Assembly: GCA_031284085.1 (NCBI GenBank)
Contig: JAITAM010000121.1
Location: 1-9,896 of the forward strand
Reading direction: 5' to 3'
Source: Spirochaetaceae bacterium
GTDB lineage: Bacteria; Spirochaetota; Spirochaetia; Treponematales; Breznakiellaceae
Length of the DNA stretch: 9,896 nucleotides
Made by a program: the position numbers and the translations under genes. This document shows, piece by piece, positions 4,728 to 9,896 of the stretch (the first letter of the stretch is position 1; each line of letters begins with the position of its first letter). The notes beneath the pieces were generated by a model. That model worked only from the letters and a program-made list of their open reading frames with translations, was not told the DNA's origin and made no database searches.

Positions 4728-7700
4728 CTATGCTGAAAACAGCTTTTTGACAATTTCCTTTACGTCTGCAAAGTTCAGATCGCCTATATGCTGCAATTTA
4801 GACATGATGCCAGTTGCCTCATCGGTATTAAGAGAGTCGCTCATCGATTCATCCGCATAGTCTTTAGACATGGCCGGTGCGGCGTCGTCAAAATTACGGG
4901 TATTCATAATAAGCATTTGAAGCCGGTTTTCTATGTTTGCAAAACTGGTATCCGGGTCGTAATCAAGCGGCAGTATTTGAATATCAGGATAGTCTTCTCT
5001 GATACGCTTTATGAGGCCGCGCCCGCACACATGATTCGGCAGGCAGCCGAAGGGCTGCAGGATAACAAAAGACTTAACGCCCTTCGCAGCCCGGTGCATA
5101 ATATCGGCAACCATTATAAACCCTTCGCCGGACTGAATGGAGTGGTGGATGATATGATCGCTTATTTTGGCAGCCTCCGGGAGGCGGAGGCATGGTTCAT
5201 ATAGAGGGTGTTTTCCTGCGATCTTTTCCATAATATTGATCGTAATGTCGAAGTACTTATCCCCTCCGAAGGCGTAGAGCGTATCGGGTATTGAGTGGTG
5301 TACGTGAAAATCCTTTATCTCGGAGAGGGTGTGAAGCAGCAGCAGATTTCTGTACACATCGTACATCCGCGGAAGCTCCACTTCCATATTGTTCTTTTCA
5401 AGGTACTCCTCAATATGGAAATTGGAGCCTTGATGAAACGTGAGAAGGTATTCGCCGGTAACGAAGACCAAAGGCTTGCGTTTCGTCCTGTCATACCGTA
5501 TCTCACAAACGGCATCAATGGCTTTTCTATAGGCATCAAAAGCGCCTTTCATGCCTTTGTGGCAGAAGGTCTCGGTAATATCATCAATGGCTTCTTCAAA
5601 GACACGATTCGTTTCACCCGGATTTATCTCATAAGGACGTATCTTGCGGCAAAGCTCCTCCAAAATATCCGCCATGATGAGACACCATGCGACCCGTGCA
5701 TAGGTAAATTGGGTAAATCTGAAAGCCGGATGTATGTTTTTCAAATCAAAAAAGTCGCTTGAAATAATAGGCACGTTGGAAAAACCGGCGTCGTCAAGCG
5801 CCTTGCGGGTCAGCACCATATAATTGGTGAGCCGGCAATCGCAGAGCGTCTTTCCTGTGCCGACAACGACCTGTTCCGGATCGTAGCGCCCGCTTTCTAA
5901 TGCGACCAGCGCCTCGCCGATAATCATCTGCGCCGGAAAACATATATCGTTATGCACATATTTTTTACCGAGCCGCATCGCTTCTTTAGACCCCATAGGC
6001 AACGGTTCCGCTTTTAAGCCGTCCCGCCGTAACGCTGCGGATAAGATTTTACAGAAGGAATGATTCACATTCGGCACCAGAATCGTTTTAAGCTTTTTGT
6101 CGTTCTCCGTAAATTTCACCAGATACGGATCGCTCAGCTCCTTCACCTCTACTGCGCCCGTATCCAGTTTCCGCCGTGCCCTTACCGTTTCAACAAACGA
6201 GCGCACACGGATTTGCAGCGGTCCGGTAACATCGCTTTCATCAAGCTTCAGTATGAGCGGCGACTTTCCGGAGATTTCTTGCATGATGCGAATGACTTCG
6301 TCTGTGTACAAAGCATCATGCCCGCAGCCGAAGCTGAAAATCTCTACATATTCAAGGGATGGGTGCTGCGCGGTAAGAATTGCGCCGGAAAGGAGGCGGG
6401 CATGGTTGTTGTTATTGATATCAAGCATGGTCTGCGAAAGGTCTACATCCTGCACGCCCGGAAGCGCATCAACCGTTATTACCGGAATACCCAAAGCTGT
6501 AAAATAGCGGGATAAATTATGATTGACCAACTGATCAAATTGATAATGACGCCCCGCAATAACAACGGCAAACGTTCCATTTTCCTCGACTTCCGATATG
6601 ATGCGCACTCCTTCCGTAACCAATTCTTCCGTGAAGGTATCTTGCGCCGCATCGGCTTGCACGAGGGCTTTTCGCACGCTTCGTTCCGGTATGCCAAACG
6701 TATCCTGCATATACCGGCACAGCTGATTATCACGATCTTTTTGCGAAAACCAGTGAAACATCGGCGTATCAAGCTGAACATTCCACCTTCGTTGAGGGTT
6801 GTCGGAATTCTTAACCACAAGACCGTATCCTTTTAAGACCGGACATGTAAAAACACTGTTCTCTTCAAGGTTTTCCGATGGAATCTGATTCAATAACGGC
6901 ATAAAGATACGATCAACGTTTTCGTTCTTCGCTAGGTCTTGAATATGTCCGTGAACCAGCTTTGCTGGGAAACATATCGTATCGGAGGTTACAAACTGCA
7001 AGCCTTGTTCAAAGAGCTTCCGAGAACTCGGTTTAGATATTTTTGTCTTAAACCCAAGCGCGTGAAAGAACGTTGTCCAAAACGGCATATTCCGCCAAAA
7101 ATCAAGAATACGCGGAATCCCAATCGTACAATGTTGCTCCGGACAAACCAGCGTGAAAGGGTAGTCTTGGAATAGAAGCTTCTCTCTTGTCTTTATCATG
7201 TCAGGCACCGCTTCTATCTCGGCATGTATCTTTCTAACTTTTTCGTATAACACCCCATCGTGCGGCTCGCCGATAAGTTCACCCCGCTCGCAACGGTTGC
7301 CGGTAACCCATCTTGTTCCATTGGAGAACGAAAGCAGCGTACGGGAACAGTTATTCGTGCAAAAAGTACACTTTACATTCGACTCTTGGGTAAACTTAAA
7401 ATCCCCCATCGCATCCAAGCCGATAAACCGGCTTTGGAAAGCCGCTCCTTGTTCAAGGCGCGCCTTCTTGGTCAAGAGCGCGATGCCGATAGCGCCCATT
7501 AAGCCGGGGTACGGCGCCCGAATAACCGGCTTATTAACGTATTGCTCAAAAGCGCGCAGAACCGCATCGTTGCGGAACGTGCCGCCCTGAACAACAATCT
7601 TATCACCCAAGATTGAAAAGTTTGATATACGCACCACTTTTGTAAAGACATTTTCAATAATGGAACGGCATAAACCTGCCATAATATCATCAGCTTGCTT

Positions 7701-9242
7701 GCCGTTTTTTTGCTCGGTGATGATGGTACTGTTCATAAACACGGTACAGCGGCTTCCCAATTCAGCAGGATTTTTTGCATTAAAGGCGGTCTCCGCTATT
7801 TTCTCAACCGGAATATTGAGCGTGGCGGCAAAGTTTTCTAAAAACGAACCGCAGCCGGCTGAACAAGCTTCATTGACCGTGATATTGGTAACAATACCGC
7901 CTGAAATAGTGATTGCCTTCATGTCCTGACCGCCAATATCCAGAATAAAGCTTAGGTCCGGAACTGTTTTTTGCGCGGCATGAGCGTGGGCAACGGTTTC
8001 CACCGTATGGTAATCGGCGCCGAAAGCTTTATCAAAAAGCAGTTCGCCATAGCCGGTTGTCCCAAGCGCAATAATCTCAAGCGTAACACCGGCGTCATCG
8101 TACTTTTTCTTCAAATCAAGGAGCGCTTGCTTAATCACAAGAAGCGGCTCGCCTTTATTGCCCGTGTAAAAGCTGTCGATAATACGCTCTTCCTCATCAA
8201 GTAAAACGAATTTTGACGTAGTAGAGCCGCTGTCAATACCAAGGTAAGCTCTGATCGTCTCGCCGGCTTTTAAGGCGCATGAAGGCGGCGGCGGAAGTCG
8301 ATGGCGCTCTTCAAAATCCCTTCGATCCTGTTCCGTAGTGAAATAAAACCGTTGTGCGGTAGCGGCATTGACGCTATGACGGTATGAACCAAGGGCTGCC
8401 AAAGCCTGCTCCGGCACAAGGCACTTTATCTGATCGGCAAAGACCTCTTGTACCGAGATTGCGGCTCCGTAAGCTACGATTGTTTCAGGATTTTGCGGGC
8501 GGATAATATCCTCGCCGGACAAGGACAGCCATTCGGCAAAGACCCGCACCAAAGTCGGGTTAAACGTAAGCGGACCGCCTTCAAAAATTACCGGCGCTCT
8601 AAGTTCAAGCCCTTGTGCAAGACCCCCTATGGTCTGTTTCACAATAGCATGAAAAGCCGACAATGCAATGTCCTCACGCCGGCACCCTTGATTAAGCAAG
8701 GGTTGAATATCGGTTTTAGCAAAAACGCCGCAGCGTCCTGATATTTCATAAACAAAGGCGCCTTTTGAAGCAAAAGCCTCAAAGTCTTCGACTGGAATCT
8801 GGAGCAGCGCCGCAATTTCGTCGATGAATGCACCGGTACCGCCTGCGCAGCTTCCGTTCATTCGCATATCCGAAGTGGTTAATTTTCCACTATTTTCATC
8901 ACGGTAAAAGAAGATGATTTTTGCATCCTGCCCTCCAAGTTCTATGGCGACATGCGCCGTAGGATAAAATGTGCGTATTGCAAGTGCATTAGCCACAACT
9001 TCTTGGATATATGAGGCGTTAATAAGGTCGGCGACTGGTCTGCCGCCTGAGCCGCAGACTGCGGCATAAAATGTTGCTTCTGGGAAAGCGGTAAAAACTT
9101 CAGATAGAAGGGTGCGGACGGTTTGTATTTGGTAGGCATTATGGCGCGCATAGCGGGCAAACAAGGCCTTTTTTGTTTCAGGGTCTATAACAACGACTTT
9201 TACGGTCGTTGAACCGACATCAATTCCAATGTGTAAATTCAT
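4728..9242 (-). CDS. Fused double-domain 2-hydroxyacyl-CoA dehydratase activase (HgdC/BadF-like with DUF2229)
   Basis: This is a cytosolic iron-sulfur ATPase of 1504 residues. By family, ATP hydrolysis drives electron transfer to a radical dehydratase or reductase. ATPase domain 1 (3-270) has IGIDVGSTT, ELGGQDAK (101-108), SCAGGTGAF with Cys132, GRCGVFAKTD with Cys171 and EGGPL. ATPase domain 2 (332-590) repeats the fold: LGIDSGSTT (334-342), DIGGQDMK, ACSAGCGSF with Cys460 and Cys464, SRCTVF with Cys499, and QGGTF. A DUF2229-like part follows, with KCTFCTNNC and a fourth cysteine (625, 628, 632, 651). C-terminal dehydratase-related regions carry NDICFPAQ (1098-1105), KTLCDCR (1131-1137) and FGCLPNHVCGRG (1398-1409). 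The ATG at 9242 is preferred because IGIDVGSTT follows at once; the 38 in-frame codons upstream read across AT-rich promoter-like DNA. No dehydratase subunits are adjacent. Confidence 0.93.
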   Translation of the reverse strand: MNLHIGIDVGSTTVKVVVIDPETKKALFARYARHNAYQIQTVRTLLSEVFTAFPEATFYAAVCGSGGRPVADLINASYIQEVVANALAIRTFYPTAHVAIELGGQDAKIIFFYRDENSGKLTTSDMRMNGSCAGGTGAFIDEIAALLQIPVEDFEAFASKGAFVYEISGRCGVFAKTDIQPLLNQGCRREDIALSAFHAIVKQTIGGLAQGLELRAPVIFEGGPLTFNPTLVRVFAEWLSLSGEDIIRPQNPETIVAYGAAISVQEVFADQIKCLVPEQALAALGSYRHSVNAATAQRFYFTTEQDRRDFEERHRLPPPPSCALKAGETIRAYLGIDSGSTTSKFVLLDEEERIIDSFYTGNKGEPLLVIKQALLDLKKKYDDAGVTLEIIALGTTGYGELLFDKAFGADYHTVETVAHAHAAQKTVPDLSFILDIGGQDMKAITISGGIVTNITVNEACSAGCGSFLENFAATLNIPVEKIAETAFNAKNPAELGSRCTVFMNSTIITEQKNGKQADDIMAGLCRSIIENVFTKVVRISNFSILGDKIVVQGGTFRNDAVLRAFEQYVNKPVIRAPYPGLMGAIGIALLTKKARLEQGAAFQSRFIGLDAMGDFKFTQESNVKCTFCTNNCSRTLLSFSNGTRWVTGNRCERGELIGEPHDGVLYEKVRKIHAEIEAVPDMIKTREKLLFQDYPFTLVCPEQHCTIGIPRILDFWRNMPFWTTFFHALGFKTKISKPSSRKLFEQGLQFVTSDTICFPAKLVHGHIQDLAKNENVDRIFMPLLNQIPSENLEENSVFTCPVLKGYGLVVKNSDNPQRRWNVQLDTPMFHWFSQKDRDNQLCRYMQDTFGIPERSVRKALVQADAAQDTFTEELVTEGVRIISEVEENGTFAVVIAGRHYQFDQLVNHNLSRYFTALGIPVITVDALPGVQDVDLSQTMLDINNNNHARLLSGAILTAQHPSLEYVEIFSFGCGHDALYTDEVIRIMQEISGKSPLILKLDESDVTGPLQIRVRSFVETVRARRKLDTGAVEVKELSDPYLVKFTENDKKLKTILVPNVNHSFCKILSAALRRDGLKAEPLPMGSKEAMRLGKKYVHNDICFPAQMIIGEALVALESGRYDPEQVVVGTGKTLCDCRLTNYMVLTRKALDDAGFSNVPIISSDFFDLKNIHPAFRFTQFTYARVAWCLIMADILEELCRKIRPYEINPGETNRVFEEAIDDITETFCHKGMKGAFDAYRKAIDAVCEIRYDRTKRKPLVFVTGEYLLTFHQGSNFHIEEYLEKNNMEVELPRMYDVYRNLLLLHTLSEIKDFHVHHSIPDTLYAFGGDKYFDITINIMEKIAGKHPLYEPCLRLPEAAKISDHIIHHSIQSGEGFIMVADIMHRAAKGVKSFVILQPFGCLPNHVCGRGLIKRIREDYPDIQILPLDYDPDTSFANIENRLQMLIMNTRNFDDAAPAMSKDYADESMSDSLNTDEATGIMSKLQHIGDLNFADVKEIVKKLFSA

Positions 9243-9274
9243 AAAAAACAGTACGAATACCAAACGGTATTCAT
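9239..9274 (-). CDS. 11-codon leader ORF coupled to the activase
   Basis: The ATG at 9274-9272 opens a frame encoding MNTVWYSYCFL and ends with a TGA that overlaps the activase ATG as ATGA. AAGGAG (9279-9284) lies four bases upstream of this ATG. The activase start has no ribosome site of its own; T-rich sequence precedes it. The simplest reading is that ribosomes load at the leader and reinitiate on the activase. The peptide is rich in aromatic residues and has one Cys, so sensing of an amino acid is conceivable but not shown. Confidence 0.5.
   Translation of the reverse strand: MNTVWYSYCFL
9255..9272 (-). promoter_or_regulatory. Hairpin inside the activase leader ORF
   Basis: GAATACC-GTTT-GGTATTC is a perfect 7-bp stem with a 4-base loop, beginning at the last base of the leader ATG. 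It could mask or pace initiation at the leader, or bring the upstream AAGGAG closer to the activase ATG. A weaker dyad, AGTGG-TAAGT-CCACT (9288-9302), lies just upstream of the ribosome site and could be an operator. Confidence 0.4.
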
Positions 9275-9327
9275 TTTTCTCCTTAAAAGTGGTAAGTCCA
9301 CTATTTATCAAAAACCTAATATATAGA

Positions 9328-9393
9328 TATATATAGCAAATATGCGAAAGATTCAATGGTATTCAGTATAAAAGTCAAAAAGTTCAGCAGCAA
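9328..9393 (-). promoter_or_regulatory. Candidate promoters of the activase operon
   Basis: Two sigma-70-like pairs fit. TTGCTG (9393-9388) and TATACT (9370-9365) have 17-bp spacing, with the -35 box overlapping the edge of repeat block C. TTGAAT (9356-9351) and TATATA (9333-9328) also have 17-bp spacing, inside a very AT-rich stretch. They cannot be ranked by eye. Confidence 0.35.
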
Positions 9394-9499
9394 CAGCCGC
9401 AGGCTGTTTCAAAGCAGGCATGGCCTGTTTCAAAGGTTGTTGATGTCGGGAGCGGAGGTACGGCTTTTTGCCTGATAGAAGCAACCACAGGCTGTTTCG
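9392..9499. repeat. Block C hairpin module with conserved 13-mer
   Basis: Hairpin AACAGCC-GCA-GGCTGTT (9392-9408) and hairpin CAGGC-ATG-GCCTG (9415-9427) are each followed by TTTCAAAG. Next come GGTTGTTGATGTCGGGAG (9435-9452), the 13-mer GTACGGCTTTTTG (9458-9470), CCTGATAGAAGCA and ACAGGCTGTTTC. The order matches block A (128-203) and the inverse of block B. Confidence 0.78.
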
Positions 9500-9776
9500 G
9501 AGGTCTGACCCCTTCCTGCCTATGAGGTCTGACCCCTTCCTGCCCATGAGGTCTGACCTGTTTCTGCCCATGAGGTCTGACCCCTTCCTGCCCATGAGGT
9601 CTGACCCTTCCTGCCTATGAGGTCTGACCCCTTTCTGCCTATGAGGTCTGACCCTTCCTGCCCATGAGGTCTGACCTGTTTCTGCCTATGAGGTCTGACC
9701 CTTCCTGCCTATGAGGTCTGACCCTTCCTGCCTATGAGGTCTGATCCTTCCTGCCCATAAGGTCTGTCCCTTCCTG
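9500..9776. repeat. 23/24-bp tandem array, about 12 units (block C)
   Basis: Units of the form GAGGTCTGACC[C]CTTCCTGCC[T/C]AT start at 9500, 9524, 9548, 9572, 9596, 9619, 9643, 9666, 9690, 9713, 9736 and 9759 (partial). Lengths are 24 or 23, depending on one C in the C-run. Ten units hold GGTCTGACC, a 9-base near-palindrome. The third and eighth share a CCTGTTTC variant. The first four are all 24 bp, which makes an 8-residue repeat (RKGSDLMG) on the minus strand, but the later 23-bp units break that frame, so the array is not coding. Confidence 0.92.
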
Positions 9777-9896
9777 AAAAAAAAAGCCCGGTCTAGAAGC
9801 CCTCCAAAAAGAGCGTCCAAACCGGACAAGCATAGTATCATGGCTAGAACTATACAAATTTCTTTAACACTCGGCGATAAGCGCTCGCAATTTTAA
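9777..9896. other. Tail after block C, no supported gene
   Basis: It begins with an A9 run (9777-9785) and has a 5-bp dyad CCGGT...ACCGG. The only start-to-stop frame is 18 codons (9840-9896, +), without a convincing ribosome site. No tRNA, terminator or known gene end is recognisable. Confidence 0.4.

Noticed and set aside
9243..9356. 38-residue N-terminal extension of the activase from a TTG
   Set aside because: It crosses AT-rich promoter-like DNA and the leader ORF; the family starts just before IGIDVGSTT, as from the ATG at 9242.
9353..9595. Minus-strand open frame with 8-residue RKGSDLMG repeats
   Set aside because: Only the first units of the block C array are multiples of three; later 23-bp units break the frame.
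9840..9896. 18-codon plus-strand frame ending at the last base
   Set aside because: Too short, no clear ribosome site, and the match to the window edge is probably chance.

Overview
The window most resembles a spirochaete, probably a Treponema of the oral or gut group. This is inferred from gene content (a very large fused acyl-CoA dehydratase activase, a CmpB-type membrane protein, a bacitracin-type ABC exporter), AAGGAG/AAAGG ribosome sites and repeat-rich spacers. No rRNA or tRNA is present to prove it.

Layout. Positions 1-636 hold a possible 3' end of an upstream gene, a nested hairpin, a 23-bp repeat array and a leader that contains what looks like a decayed or divergent TPP riboswitch. 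Two overlapping plus-strand genes follow: an ABC ATPase (637-1554) and its permease (1554-2321). A TrmH/SpoU RNA methyltransferase (2438-3250, +) comes next. It has a promoter that would give a leaderless mRNA, unusual ATA/AGA-rich codons, and short direct repeats on both sides. Repeat block B (3262-3610) separates it from three minus-strand genes, listed in transcription order: the 1504-residue activase (9242-4728), the CmpB-family membrane protein (4657-4079) and an HD-domain protein (4076-3588). The last two are almost certainly translationally coupled. The activase is preceded by an 11-codon leader ORF that carries the only good ribosome site and overlaps the activase start as ATGA. Block C (9392-9776) contains hairpins and about twelve copies of a 23/24-bp unit. 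The tail to 9896 shows no convincing gene.

How the parts relate. The ATPase and permease form one exporter, probably for peptide antibiotics or related lipid/peptide substrates. The activase would use ATP to deliver a low-potential electron to a radical 2-hydroxyacyl-CoA dehydratase or a similar enzyme, but no dehydratase subunits lie here. The most unusual material is in the spacers. Blocks A, B and C share modules: five exact copies of the 13-mer GTACGGCTTTTTG, an AGCC-GCA-GGCT hairpin followed by GTTTC, 23-bp units, and GGTCTGACC/GGGACAGACC tags. They look like one modular repeat family placed between genes. No transposase, CRISPR system or phage gene is visible.
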